Assembly: GCA_016874715.1 (NCBI GenBank)
Contig: VGTK01000020.1
Span: forward strand, 1 to 44,878
Direction: 5' to 3'
DNA: 44,878 nucleotides
Source: Deltaproteobacteria bacterium
GTDB taxonomy: Bacteria > Desulfobacterota > Binatia > UBA12015
The notes under the pieces were generated by a model that did not search any database, had not been told where the DNA came from, and saw nothing but the letters and a program-made list of their open reading frames with translations. The position numbers and the translations under genes were made by a program. Of this stretch, positions 1-8,223 are shown piece by piece. Numbering within the stretch: position 1 is the first letter of the stretch; every line of letters begins with the position of its first letter.

Positions 1-121
1 TCGCGGCGCCCGGGCGGTCGCCGCGTTCAACGAGCACGTGCGCGGCGACCCCAGGGTCGACATCGTGACGCTCACGGTCCGGGACGGACTCCTGCTGGCG
101 CGCAAACGGACCGCCGACTGA
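1..121 (+). CDS. O-methyltransferase, C-terminal fragment (partial, 5' end outside window)
   Basis: Reading from base 2, 39 codons run to a TGA at 119-121. The peptide contains AFNEHVRGDPRVD and DGLLLARKR, which match the usual C-terminus of class I SAM-dependent O-methyltransferases of the caffeoyl-CoA/catechol type (FN..V..DPR...L....DGL.LA.K). The SAM-binding part lies outside the window, so the substrate cannot be judged. It lies about 100 bp upstream of a chorismatase on the same strand, so methylation of a hydroxybenzoate-type product is a reasonable but unproven idea. Confidence 0.6.
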   Translation, partial: RGARAVAAFNEHVRGDPRVDIVTLTVRDGLLLARKRTAD

Positions 122-222
122 GCGCGGCGCGCGCTCGCGCTGCAGGCTTCACCAGCGCGGCGATTCGACTCTCGCCTCGGATTGACGGTGGGCGCGTCGC
201 GCCGTACGTTTCCGCCGCCGCG

Positions 223-1254
223 ATGCCGTCGCCCGTCACCGACAGTGGTCTCAAGCTCGAGTTCCTCAGCGACGCGTCGACGCCCACGCCGGGGCGTCAC
301 CCGCTCGCGGTGGTCGTGCACGACCATCTCGGGGGACCGATCACGAGCGCGCTCACCGTCCGGCCCCGGCTCGCGGCGCTGACGCCGGACACCCCCGCGG
401 AGCTGTGGTCGACGGCCGAGCCCGCGCAGCACGGCGAAGCGCTCGGCTTCAGGCTCTCCTGGACGAACGACGTGCTGTTCGGCGCCGCGGAGCTCGACGG
501 CGACGACCTCGAGGACGCGGCGTGCCGGGTCTACGGCGCCCTGATCGAGATCATCGAGACGCGCGGCTACCCGCACCTCTTGCGCGTCTGGAACGTCGTG
601 CCACGCATCGGCGCTCCGGCACCGGGCGGATCGCGACTCGACCGCTACATGCTGTTCTGCCGCGGCCGCGCGGCGACGTTCGAGTCTGCCTACGGGAGCG
701 GATTCGAGGCGCGCCTGTGCGCGGGCACGGCCGTCGGCAGCGACTCCGGTCCGCTCTCGGTGTGGTTCATCGCGAGCCCCACGGAGGGCGAGCATCGCGA
801 GAACCCGCGCCAGGTGGAGGCGTACCGCTACCCGAAGCGCTACGGCCCGCAGCCGCCCGCGTTCGCGCGTGCGACTCTGGCGCCCGGCGCGCTCGGAACG
901 GGTCTCTTCGTATCCGGCACGGCGAGCGTCGTGGGCAGCCACAGCATGCACCCCGGCGACCTCGAAGCCCAGGTCGAGGAGACGCTGCGCAACATCGGCG
1001 CGCTGATCGGCGCCGACGACGCGCCCGACGCCGAGGACATTCCCTACCTCCGCGTCTACCTGCGCCGTGCCGGCGACCTTGCCGCGATCCGGGCCAGGCT
1101 CGCGCCCTACGCATGCGACGGGACACAGGTCACCTATCTGCGCGCGGACATCTGTCGGCCAGAGCTCCTGGTCGAGATCGAAGGCCTCGCCCGGCATCGG
1201 CGCGGGCGTTCGCAGCTCCGACGTCGCGCCGATGCCGGGCTGCACGAAGGATAG
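223..1254 (+). CDS. Chorismatase (FkbO/Hyg5/XanB2 family)
   Basis: 343 aa, ATG start. The protein resembles chorismatases, which split chorismate into pyruvate and a cyclic acid (3- or 4-hydroxybenzoate, or dihydroxycyclohexadienoate). The C-terminal block YLRVYLRR...YLRADICRPELLVEIEG (about residues 275-321) is the family hallmark. The first Glu of VEIEG (E318) sits where the catalytic Glu is expected. A Cys seven residues earlier (C311) and the Gly of SGTAS (G232) look like the Hyg5/XanB2 subgroup, which makes hydroxybenzoates, rather than FkbO. That subgroup call rests on remembered alignments. Two methyltransferases flank the gene, suggesting a small aromatic-product locus. No polyketide or arylpolyene genes are in the window. 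Confidence 0.8.
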   Translation: MPSPVTDSGLKLEFLSDASTPTPGRHPLAVVVHDHLGGPITSALTVRPRLAALTPDTPAELWSTAEPAQHGEALGFRLSWTNDVLFGAAELDGDDLEDAACRVYGALIEIIETRGYPHLLRVWNVVPRIGAPAPGGSRLDRYMLFCRGRAATFESAYGSGFEARLCAGTAVGSDSGPLSVWFIASPTEGEHRENPRQVEAYRYPKRYGPQPPAFARATLAPGALGTGLFVSGTASVVGSHSMHPGDLEAQVEETLRNIGALIGADDAPDAEDIPYLRVYLRRAGDLAAIRARLAPYACDGTQVTYLRADICRPELLVEIEGLARHRRGRSQLRRRADAGLHEG

Positions 1255-1363
1255 CGACGAAGAACCTGCGGGCGGCGGCCGGGGCGGAGCGTCGAACAGA
1301 GCCGGCGCGCGCCGGGGATCGGTGAGCTTTGAGCGGCCGGCCGGGGCAGCTACACGCCCGCTC

Positions 1364-2143
1364 ATGGGAAACGACGAGCCCGCGGAGCCCGGCCCGGGCG
1401 CGGACGACGGCCATTGCATCTACGGCGCGCTCGCGGACTGGTGGCCGCTCTTCTCGTCACCGGCGCACTACCTGGAGGAAGCGCACGCCTACCGGACGCT
1501 GCTGCTGAGCGCGTCCGACACGCCCCCTCGCACGCTGCTCGAGCTGGGCTCGGGCGGCGGCGGCAACGCGAGCCACCTGAAGCTCGACTTCGCGCTCACG
1601 CTCGTCGACCGAGCGCCCGGCATGCTCGAGGTCAGCCGCAACCTGAACCCGGAGTGCGAGCACGTGCTGGGCGACATGCGCGACGTGCGTCTGGGACGCG
1701 CGTTCGACGCCGTCTTCGTGCACGACGCGGTCTCGTACATGACCTCGCTCGAGGATCTCGCCCGCGCGGTTCGCACGGCCTACGTGCATTGCCGCCCGGG
1801 CGGCGTCGCGCTGTTCGCGCCGGACGCGCTCCGCGAGACGTTCCGCGAAACCACGAACTGCGGCGGCAGCGAGGACGGGACGCGGGCGCTGCGCTATCTG
1901 CAATGGCTCTGGGACCCCGACCCGGCCGACGACACCTTCGTCGCCGACTGGGCGTGCCTGCTCCGCGACGGGAGCGGCGCACCGCGCGTCGTGCACGATC
2001 GGCACCTGTTCGGGCTCTTCGCGCGCGCCGACTGGCTGCGGGTGCTCAGCGAGGCGGGCTTCGCGGCGCGCTCCGAGCCGTTCGTGCACAGCGAGGTCGA
2101 GCCGGGGCGCGTCGAGGTGTTCGTCGGACGGCGTCCGGGCTGA
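1364..2143 (+). CDS. Class I SAM-dependent methyltransferase
   Basis: 259 aa from the ATG at 1364. An in-frame GTG at 1322 would add 14 residues; neither has a convincing ribosome site. The SAM-binding motif I is LLELGSGGGGNASHLK (about residues 55-70), followed by the acidic loop TLVDRAPGMLEVSR (motif II) and FDAVFVHDAVSYM (motif IV), all in Rossmann order. The family is the general Methyltransf_25 type, acting on small molecules, so the substrate is not predictable. It follows the chorismatase by about 110 bp on the same strand, consistent with tailoring of a chorismate-derived product. Confidence 0.75.
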   Translation: MGNDEPAEPGPGADDGHCIYGALADWWPLFSSPAHYLEEAHAYRTLLLSASDTPPRTLLELGSGGGGNASHLKLDFALTLVDRAPGMLEVSRNLNPECEHVLGDMRDVRLGRAFDAVFVHDAVSYMTSLEDLARAVRTAYVHCRPGGVALFAPDALRETFRETTNCGGSEDGTRALRYLQWLWDPDPADDTFVADWACLLRDGSGAPRVVHDRHLFGLFARADWLRVLSEAGFAARSEPFVHSEVEPGRVEVFVGRRPG

Positions 2144-2194
2144 GTCCGGTCCTCGCCCGTCGTCGACGCCGCGGTCGGGCGCGGTGCAGCCGCG

Positions 2195-2611
2195 TCACCG
2201 CCGGCGCGGCGATTCCGCGACCAGCCACGTGTCGTCGATCGCTTCGGTCGCGTGGCGCCTTCCCGCGACCAGCGTCAGCGCCGCGCTCGACGGCCGAAGC
2301 ACGCGCATCCCGCGAGCCGTGCGAACCCGCAGCGCACCACGCAGGACGCGCAGCGTCTGCCGGTACGCGTGCGCGTGCGGCTCCTCGATGTGGCCGCGCG
2401 GCTTGAACACGAGCAGCAGACCCGGCCCGAGCCGGTAGACCGCGTGGCCGTCGGCCGGCAGGACCGGAAAGCCCGAGCGGACGTCCCGGCCCGTCAGATG
2501 AAGACGCCCGGCGCGTCTTCGTCCTTTCGTGGTCGGCGAAGCCGGTGCGGACGTCAGACGGAACGCCCTGCCAGTGCCATCCTTCGCGGTCGGCCAAGCC
2601 GGTGCGGACAT
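2195..2611 (-). CDS. Small cupin-domain protein with repeat-derived N-terminus
   Basis: 138 aa if it begins at the ATG at 2611. The C-terminal ~85 residues form a small cupin: hydrophobic strands with a PHAHAYRQTLRVLRGALRV core, where the His pair and the turn to LRG fit a cupin metal site. No ATG, GTG or TTG occurs in frame inside the cupin part, so translation must begin upstream, within two in-frame copies of the 57-bp intergenic repeat. The ATG itself overlaps the lpxA stop (TGATG). The first ~38 residues (SAPAWPTAKDGTG and SAPASPTTK) are therefore repeat sequence. It may be a functional gene with a borrowed start, or a gene decapitated by the repeats. Confidence 0.5.
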   Translation of the reverse strand: MSAPAWPTAKDGTGRAFRLTSAPASPTTKGRRRAGRLHLTGRDVRSGFPVLPADGHAVYRLGPGLLLVFKPRGHIEEPHAHAYRQTLRVLRGALRVRTARGMRVLRPSSAALTLVAGRRHATEAIDDTWLVAESPRRR

Positions 2612-2612
2612 C
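2496..2612 (-). repeat. Two tandem units of the stop-anchored ~57-bp repeat, 3' of lpxA
   Basis: On the minus strand, unit 1 spans 2612 down to 2556 (57 bp) and unit 2 spans 2555 down to 2496 (60 bp). Both start G-A-(C/T)-G-T-C-C-G-C-A-C-C-G-G-C-T-T. The GA of unit 1 completes the TGA stop of lpxA. Each unit keeps a CGGC-N3-GCCG stem-loop near position 12 and the GAAGGA block near position 28. Both are in the same orientation as lpxA. Further similarity (GACGTCCGC) recurs near 2480 but decays. Confidence 0.8.
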
Positions 2613-3438
2613 AATCGCGGCCCCCCTCGCCCGGCGCGCCGCGCGCGGCGCAGACGCCCTTCCTCGCTGCCGAGATGAAGTCGAGCATCTCCTGCACGTC
2701 CGCGGTCGGCCCGCCCTCGGCGGCGGCCTCCTCGAGCACCCTCTGCCGCGCGACGCTCAGGTTGGGGCGGCCCAGGAACAGCTTCCGGTAGGCACTGCGG
2801 ATCGCGAGGATGCGCGCGCGATCGAAGCCGGCGCGGCGCAGACCGACGACGTTCACCCCGCCGACCCGGTTGGTGCCGTACACGCCGACGCAGAACGGCG
2901 GCACGTCCATCGAGACCGCCGCGCCGCCCTGCATCATCGCGAGCCGTCCGACGCGCGTGTGCTGGTGGATCATGACGTAGGCGGACAGGAAGGCGCGCTC
3001 GCCCACCTGCACGTGGCCGCCCAGCACCGCTCCGTTCGCGAGGATCACCCCGTCGCCGACGCGGGAATTGTGGCTTACATGCGCGTTCGCCATGAAGTAG
3101 CAGTCGTCGCCGACGACGGTACGGCTGCCGGAGGCCGTACCGCGGTGCAGCGAGCAGCCCTCGCGGATCACGTTGCGGTGTCCCACCTCGAGGAAGGTCG
3201 GCGAGCCGTCGTACGCCAGGTCCTGCGGGTCGTCACCGACGACGGCTCCCGGGTGCACGACGTTGTCGTCACCCATCCTGGTACCGGCGCAGACGTGCGC
3301 GTGGGCGAGGATCCGCGTGCGGGCGCCGATCACCGCGCCCGCCTCGACCACCGCGAACGGGCCGATCTCGACCCCCTCACCGAGAACGGCATCCGGGCTC
3401 ACCGCTGCTCGGGCGTCGACGCGTGTCGCTTCAGCCAT
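2611..3438 (-). CDS. lpxA: Acyl-[ACP]--UDP-N-acetylglucosamine O-acyltransferase
   Basis: 275 aa; start chosen at the ATG at 3438, where homology begins. LpxA catalyses the first step of lipid A synthesis in the cytoplasm, moving a hydroxyacyl chain from ACP to UDP-GlcNAc. Left-handed beta-helix hexapeptide repeats fill residues 12-190 (for example IGPFAV, VIGART, VVGDDC, RVGDGV, VLGGHV). The catalytic His is in NAHVSHNSRVG (H123). The C-terminal helical domain (VVGLRRAGFDRARI...AYRKLFL) is typical. It overlaps yacG by 8 bp. No lpxB, lpxD or fabZ lies nearby, which departs from the usual lipid A cluster. Its stop codon is formed together with the intergenic repeat. Confidence 0.93.
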   Translation of the reverse strand: MAEATRVDARAAVSPDAVLGEGVEIGPFAVVEAGAVIGARTRILAHAHVCAGTRMGDDNVVHPGAVVGDDPQDLAYDGSPTFLEVGHRNVIREGCSLHRGTASGSRTVVGDDCYFMANAHVSHNSRVGDGVILANGAVLGGHVQVGERAFLSAYVMIHQHTRVGRLAMMQGGAAVSMDVPPFCVGVYGTNRVGGVNVVGLRRAGFDRARILAIRSAYRKLFLGRPNLSVARQRVLEEAAAEGGPTADVQEMLDFISAARKGVCAARGAPGEGGRD

Positions 3439-3649
3439 CTTCGGGTCCGCTCCGTCGGTCGCGTCCGGGTATTGGGGCAACGTCGCCCGTGTCCGCGCTC
3501 TCGTCGTCGAGCGGACCGGGGATGGTGTACTTCTCGTCGAGCCAGGCGCCGAGGTCGACCAGCCGGCAGCGCTCCGAGCAGAACGGACGATACCGGTTGC
3601 CGTCCCACGGCAGCTGCGTTCCGCACTGCGGACACGCCACGACGCGCAT
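3431..3649 (-). CDS. yacG: YacG-like zinc-ribbon protein (DNA gyrase inhibitor family)
   Basis: 72 aa from the ATG at 3649. Four cysteines form the YacG treble-clef zinc site: CPQC at residues 6-9 and CSERC at about 26-30, followed by the conserved RLVDLGAWLDEKYTIPG segment. Known family members bind GyrB and can inhibit gyrase, but the cellular role outside enterobacteria is unclear. It lies directly upstream of lpxA and overlaps it by 8 bp, so the two are probably co-transcribed and translationally coupled. It diverges from hemD with a 98-bp gap. Confidence 0.85.
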   Translation of the reverse strand: MRVVACPQCGTQLPWDGNRYRPFCSERCRLVDLGAWLDEKYTIPGPLDDESADTGDVAPIPGRDRRSGPEDG

Positions 3650-3747
3650 GGGACGGACCTTACCCGTTCGCCGCTCGCTTCTGAAGCCACGCGGCACCGC
3701 GGCCCCTGGGCGTTTCCCGGACCGCGCCCGACCGGTACGAACGGCGC

Positions 3748-4626
3748 ATGCCGTCGACACGCGCCACGTCCCCGGAGCCCCTCGCGGGTCTACGGGTGAT
3801 TGCCTTCGAGAGCCGGCGCCAGGCGGAGCTCGAGCTGCTGCTCGCGCGCCACGGCGCGCGGGTGATCACGGCACCAGCGCTACGCGAGGTGCCGATCGAG
3901 GCGAACGCCGACGCGGTCGAGTTCGTGGCCCGCCTCGAACGCGGCGAGCTCGACGTGGTGATCCTGCTGACCGGCGTCGGAACGCGCGCGCTCGTCGACG
4001 CGGTGCGTCCGCGCTGCCCGACCGACCGGCTCGTCGAGCTGCTGCGCCGGGTCAGGATCGTCGCGCGCGGCCCGAAGCCGGTCGCCGCGCTGCGCGCGCT
4101 CGACCTCGTGCCCGACGTTCGCGTTCCCGAGCCGAACACCTGGCGCGAGCTGCTCGACACGCTCGACCGCGAGCTGCCGGTGCACGGACTCCGCGTCGCG
4201 GTGCAGGAGTACGGCAAGGCCAACCCGGCGCTCCTCGACGGGCTCGCGGCGCGTGGCGCGGACGTGCTGCGCGTCCCGGTCTATCGATGGGCCTTGCCGC
4301 ACGATCTGGCGCCGCTGCGTGCGGCGATCGCGCGCCTCGTCGCGCGCGACGCGGAGGTCGTCGTGTTCACGACGGCCGTGCAGCTCGACCACCTGCTGCG
4401 GGTCGCCGCCGAGTCCCCGGGCGGCGCGGACGCGGTACGCTCGGCGCTGCGCGACGACGTCGTCGTCGCGTCCATCGGGCCCACGGTGGCGGAAGCGCTG
4501 GGCGAAGCCGGGCTGCCGGTCGACGTCACGCCGGTCCACCCGAAGCTCGGCTGGCTCGCCAATGTGATCGCCGAGCAGGCGCCAGCGCTCGTCGCGGCGA
4601 AGCGCGCGCGGCGCACGCCGCGCTGA
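3748..4626 (+). CDS. hemD: Uroporphyrinogen-III synthase
   Basis: 292 aa, ATG start. HemD cyclises hydroxymethylbilane to uroporphyrinogen III with inversion of ring D. Sequence identity across this family is low. The call rests on the two-lobed pattern: GLRVIAFESRRQAELELLLARHGARV at the N-terminus; an inter-lobe segment with VRIVARGPKPVAALR; then VYRWALP, VVVFTTAVQLDHLLRVA and VASIGPTVAEALGEAGLPVDVTPVHPKLGWLANVI, which is diagnostic of HemD. It sits 125 bp upstream of hemE on the same strand, as expected for a haem cluster. It is slightly longer than the common ~250 aa. Confidence 0.88.
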   Translation: MPSTRATSPEPLAGLRVIAFESRRQAELELLLARHGARVITAPALREVPIEANADAVEFVARLERGELDVVILLTGVGTRALVDAVRPRCPTDRLVELLRRVRIVARGPKPVAALRALDLVPDVRVPEPNTWRELLDTLDRELPVHGLRVAVQEYGKANPALLDGLAARGADVLRVPVYRWALPHDLAPLRAAIARLVARDAEVVVFTTAVQLDHLLRVAAESPGGADAVRSALRDDVVVASIGPTVAEALGEAGLPVDVTPVHPKLGWLANVIAEQAPALVAAKRARRTPR

Positions 4627-4751
4627 GAGCTCGCGGATCCATCCCCGGACCGAGCCGGGAGGTGATGGATTCACGGACTCCGAGTCCCGCGTCCCGCAGG
4701 GAGAGCCACGGGTTGGTGGGTGGACCGGGCCGCGCTACCATCCTTTGCCGA

Positions 4752-5783
4752 ATGCCGTCTTCCGCCCCGTTTCTCCTCGCCTGCCGGCGCCAACCCGTTC
4801 CGTTCACGCCGATCTGGCTGATGCGGCAAGCGGGTCGGTACATGGCGGAGTACCGCGCCGTCCGCGAGCGGCTCTCGTTCCTCGAGCTCTGCAAGACTCC
4901 GTCCGCGGCGGCCGAGGTCACCCTGCAGCCGGTCGAGCACATGGGCGTGGACGCCGCGATCCTGTTCGCGGACATCCTGCTCGTGCTCGAGCCGCTCGGG
5001 CTCGGCCTCAGCTTCGCCAAGGGCGACGGTCCGGTGATCGCGCACCCGGTGCGCGACGCAGCGCACGTCGAGCGCATGCCGCGCGTCGACGTCGCGGATT
5101 CGCTGTCGTACGTCTTCGAGACGGTCCGCCTGGTCAAGCACACGCTCGCAGGACGCGTGCCGCTCATCGGCTTCGCCGGCGCTCCGTTCACCCTCGCCTC
5201 GTACGCCATCGAGGGCAGCGGCTCGCGCAACTACGCGCACACCAAGCGCTTCCTGTACGCGCAGCCCGCAGCGTTCCACGCGCTCATGGCGCGCCTGGTC
5301 GACGTCACGGCCGACTACCTCGGGGGCCAGATCGACGCGGGAGTCGAGGCGGTGCAGGTGTTCGACAGCTGGGTCGGGAACCTCGCGCCGGAGGACTACC
5401 GCACGAGCGTGCTGCCGCACATGCAGGAGCTCTTCCGTCGCATCGGCGGCCGCGTGCCGGTGGTCAACTTCAGCACCGGAACCGCGGGCTTTCTCGAGCT
5501 CGTCGCCGCGGCGGGCGGCGACGTGGTCGGACTCGACTGGCGGATCGCCCTCGAGGACGGCTGGCGCCGGGTCGGCCGCGACCGCGCCGTGCAGGGCAAC
5601 CTCGACCCCAGCGTTCTGCTCGGTCCGCGAAGCGTGATCCGCGAGCGGGCCCGTGCGCTCCTCGCACAGGCGAACGGCCGCCCCGGTCACGTGTTCAACC
5701 TCGGCCACGGCATCCTGCCCGAGACGCCGCCCGACAACGTCCGTGCCCTGGTCGACGCCGTGCACGAGCTGAGCGCGCGATGA
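4752..5783 (+). CDS. hemE: Uroporphyrinogen decarboxylase
   Basis: 343 aa, ATG at 4752. HemE removes four carboxylates from uroporphyrinogen III to give coproporphyrinogen III in the cytosol. The signature PIWLMRQAGRYMAEYR (about residues 19-34) contains the substrate-binding Arg, and the second signature GFAGAPFTLASY is also present, as is the C-terminal FNLGHGILPETPPDNV block. Length is normal. It is the first gene of a compact run; its TGA overlaps the ATG of hemH (ATGA), indicating translational coupling. Confidence 0.96.
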   Translation: MPSSAPFLLACRRQPVPFTPIWLMRQAGRYMAEYRAVRERLSFLELCKTPSAAAEVTLQPVEHMGVDAAILFADILLVLEPLGLGLSFAKGDGPVIAHPVRDAAHVERMPRVDVADSLSYVFETVRLVKHTLAGRVPLIGFAGAPFTLASYAIEGSGSRNYAHTKRFLYAQPAAFHALMARLVDVTADYLGGQIDAGVEAVQVFDSWVGNLAPEDYRTSVLPHMQELFRRIGGRVPVVNFSTGTAGFLELVAAAGGDVVGLDWRIALEDGWRRVGRDRAVQGNLDPSVLLGPRSVIRERARALLAQANGRPGHVFNLGHGILPETPPDNVRALVDAVHELSAR

Positions 5784-6745
5784 GGGACGCCGTCACGTCG
5801 CCCGCGCGGCCGTTCGACGCGGTCCTGCTGATCGCGTTCGGGGGCCCGACGGCGCCGCACGAGATCCGCCCGTTCCTGCAGAACGTCACGCGCGGACGTC
5901 CCATTCCGCCCGCCCGGCTCGAGGAGGTGGCCCACCACTACGACAAGATGGGTGGCCGGTCGCCACTGAACGAGCTGACCTTCCGCCAGGCGGACGCGCT
6001 GCGCGCAAGACTCGCGCAGGCGGGCCTGCCGCTGCCGGTGTACGTCGGGATGCGCAACTGGCACCCGTACCTCGCCGAGACGCTGCGCGGGATGCGCGAC
6101 GCCCGAGTCGCGCGCGCCTTCGGGATCATCCTGTCGGCGCACGATTCGGAGGCCGGCTGGCAGCGCTACCTGCAGGACGTGCTCACCGCGCAGGCCGGAA
6201 TCCGCGACGCGGGCGAATCCTGTCCCGACGTCGAGTTCGCGCCGAACTGGCACGATGCGGACGGCTACGTCACCGCGTCGGCGGCGCGCATCGCGGCCGC
6301 GCTCGAGCCGATCCCCGGCGGCGAGCGTGCGGCGACGCCGCTCGTCTTCACGGCGCACAGCATTCCCGCCGACATGGCGTCGGCGTCGCGCTACGTCGAG
6401 CAGTTCACGCGCTCGGCGCGTCTCGTCGCGGAGCGGCTGGGGCACGCGCGCTGGCAGCTCGCCTACCAGTCGCGCAGCGGGCGCCCGCAAGACCCGTGGC
6501 TCGAGCCCGACATCAATCTCGTCATCGAGCAGCTCGCCGCCGCAGGCGAGCGTCGCCTGGTCGTCGCGCCGATCGGCTTCGTCTGCGATCACGTCGAGGT
6601 GCTCTACGACCTCGACGACGAGGCGCAGGCGACGGCCGCGCGGTGCGGGATCGCGATGACGCGCGCCGGCACCGTCAACGACCATCCCGGCTTCATCGCC
6701 ATGCTCGCGGGGCTGGTGGAGAACGCGTGGGGACGCCCCCGGTAA
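5780..6745 (+). CDS. hemH: Ferrochelatase
   Basis: 321 aa; ATG overlaps the hemE stop by 4 bp. It inserts Fe2+ into the porphyrin at the end of haem synthesis. Visible family features are LLIAFGGP at the N-terminus, TAHSIP with the metal-site His, AYQSRSGRPQDPWLEPD, and the C-terminal GFVCDHVEVLYDLDDEA with conserved His and Glu. The usual TAHGIP Gly is Ser here. The sequence alone does not say whether protoporphyrin or coproporphyrin is the substrate; the adjacent HemY-type oxidase would fit either route. Confidence 0.94.
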   Translation: MRDAVTSPARPFDAVLLIAFGGPTAPHEIRPFLQNVTRGRPIPPARLEEVAHHYDKMGGRSPLNELTFRQADALRARLAQAGLPLPVYVGMRNWHPYLAETLRGMRDARVARAFGIILSAHDSEAGWQRYLQDVLTAQAGIRDAGESCPDVEFAPNWHDADGYVTASAARIAAALEPIPGGERAATPLVFTAHSIPADMASASRYVEQFTRSARLVAERLGHARWQLAYQSRSGRPQDPWLEPDINLVIEQLAAAGERRLVVAPIGFVCDHVEVLYDLDDEAQATAARCGIAMTRAGTVNDHPGFIAMLAGLVENAWGRPR

Positions 6746-8223
6746 CCGGGCACGGCACGGACGCGCGCCGGCGGCGAGCCCGCCTCGTCGTGGTCGGCGG
6801 CGGCATCACCGGGCTCGCCGCCGCGAACCGCGCCGTCGAGCGCGGCGGCGTGGACGCCGATGTCCTGCTGCTCGAGGCAGGCGAACGTCTCGGCGGCGTC
6901 ATCTCGACCGAGCGCCGGGGCCCGTTCCTGCTCGAAGGAGGCCCCGATTCGTTCATCAGCGAGAAGCCGGAAGCGATCGAGCTCTGCCGCCGGATCGGCC
7001 TCGAGGACCAGCTGTTGCCGACCAACGACGCCAACCGACGCACCCTGATCGTGCGCGGCGGCAGGCTGATCCCCCTGCCCGACGGCTTCCAGCTGCTCGG
7101 GCCGACGCGCATCCTGCCGTTTCTCCGCTCGCCGGTCCTCTCGTGGAGAGGAAAGCTCGCGGCGGCAAAGGACCTGCTTCTGCCGCGCGGCGGACCGCCA
7201 CCGGACGGCGACGAGAGCCTCGCGAGCTTCGTGCGGCGGCGGCTCGGCACGGAGGTGCTCGAGCGCCTGGCGCAGCCGCTCGTCGGCGGCATCTACACGG
7301 CGGACGCGGAGACCCTGTCGCTCGCGACGACCATGCCGCGCTTTCTCCAGCTGGAGCGCACGCACCGGAGCGTCATCCTGGGTCTGCGCGCGCAGGCCCG
7401 GCGCGCCGGCACCGCGGCCGCGGCGGGAACGAGCGGTGCGCGATTCGGCCTCTTCGTCACGCTGCGCGACGGCATGGCGACCCTCGTCAGCGCGCTCGCG
7501 GCGCGCCTGCCGGAGGGAACCGTTCGCCTCGACGCCGCGGTCCGCTCGATCGCACCCGGGCGGCAAGCTGCGCACGGCTCGGCGTGGGTAGTGACGCTCG
7601 CGAGCGGCGAGGAGATCGCCGCCGACGCCGTCGTCGTCGCATCGCCCGCGCCCGTCGCGGGACGTCTGCTGCAGGAGGCGGACGCAGCGCTCGGCGGCCT
7701 GCTGCAGCAGATCCGGTGCGCGTCGAGCGCGGTCGTCACCCTGGCCTTCCGCCGCGACCAGGTACCCGACCCGCCGCGTGCGTTCGGCTTCGTGGTCCCG
7801 GGGTCGGAGCACCGGCGCGTGATCGCGGGCTCGTTCACCGACGTCAAGTACGCCGGCCGCGCTCCCGCCGACACCGTACTGCTGCGACTGTTCGTGGGCG
7901 GCGCGCTCCAGCCGGAGCAGTTCGCGCTTGACGACGAGGCGCTGGTCCGCGGCGCGTGCGACGAGCTGGGCGCTCTGCTCGGCATCGCCGCCGAGCCCGT
8001 CCTCACCTGGGTGCAGCGCTGGCCGGAGTCGATGCCCCAGTACCTGGTCGGCCATGCTCGACGGGTCGCCGAGGCCGGGCGCCGGGCCGCGGCGTTGCCG
8101 GGACTTGCGCTCGCCGGCAACGCCTACCATGGTGTCGGCCTGGCCGACTGCGTTCGCAGCGGCGAGGCCGCGGCCGACGCACTGGTGGGCTACCTCGACC
8201 GCCGACGATCCGCGAGCGCATGA
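6727..8223 (+). CDS. hemG: Protoporphyrinogen/coproporphyrinogen oxidase, HemY type
   Basis: 498 aa. The GTG at 6727 is the only plausible start before the FAD motif and overlaps hemH by 19 bp. The enzyme is an FAD-dependent, oxygen-using oxidase. The dinucleotide-binding motif VVVGGGITGLAAANRAV (about residues 21-37) leads to LLLEAGERLGGVIST. LVGGIYTADAETLS and the C-terminal GNAYHGVGLADCVRSGEAAADAL block are hallmarks of the PPOX/HemY family. It is commonly named hemG or hemY. The presence of this type implies aerobic haem synthesis at this step. Its TGA overlaps the tmk ATG. Confidence 0.93.
   Translation: MGTPPVTGHGTDARRRRARLVVVGGGITGLAAANRAVERGGVDADVLLLEAGERLGGVISTERRGPFLLEGGPDSFISEKPEAIELCRRIGLEDQLLPTNDANRRTLIVRGGRLIPLPDGFQLLGPTRILPFLRSPVLSWRGKLAAAKDLLLPRGGPPPDGDESLASFVRRRLGTEVLERLAQPLVGGIYTADAETLSLATTMPRFLQLERTHRSVILGLRAQARRAGTAAAAGTSGARFGLFVTLRDGMATLVSALAARLPEGTVRLDAAVRSIAPGRQAAHGSAWVVTLASGEEIAADAVVVASPAPVAGRLLQEADAALGGLLQQIRCASSAVVTLAFRRDQVPDPPRAFGFVVPGSEHRRVIAGSFTDVKYAGRAPADTVLLRLFVGGALQPEQFALDDEALVRGACDELGALLGIAAEPVLTWVQRWPESMPQYLVGHARRVAEAGRRAAALPGLALAGNAYHGVGLADCVRSGEAAADALVGYLDRRRSASA

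Noticed and set aside
4627..4751. Inverted repeats between hemD and hemE (ATCCATC...GATGGAT and GGACT-CCG-AGTCC)
   Set aside because: Short, GC-driven and without a T-run or known operator match; insufficient to call a terminator or riboswitch.
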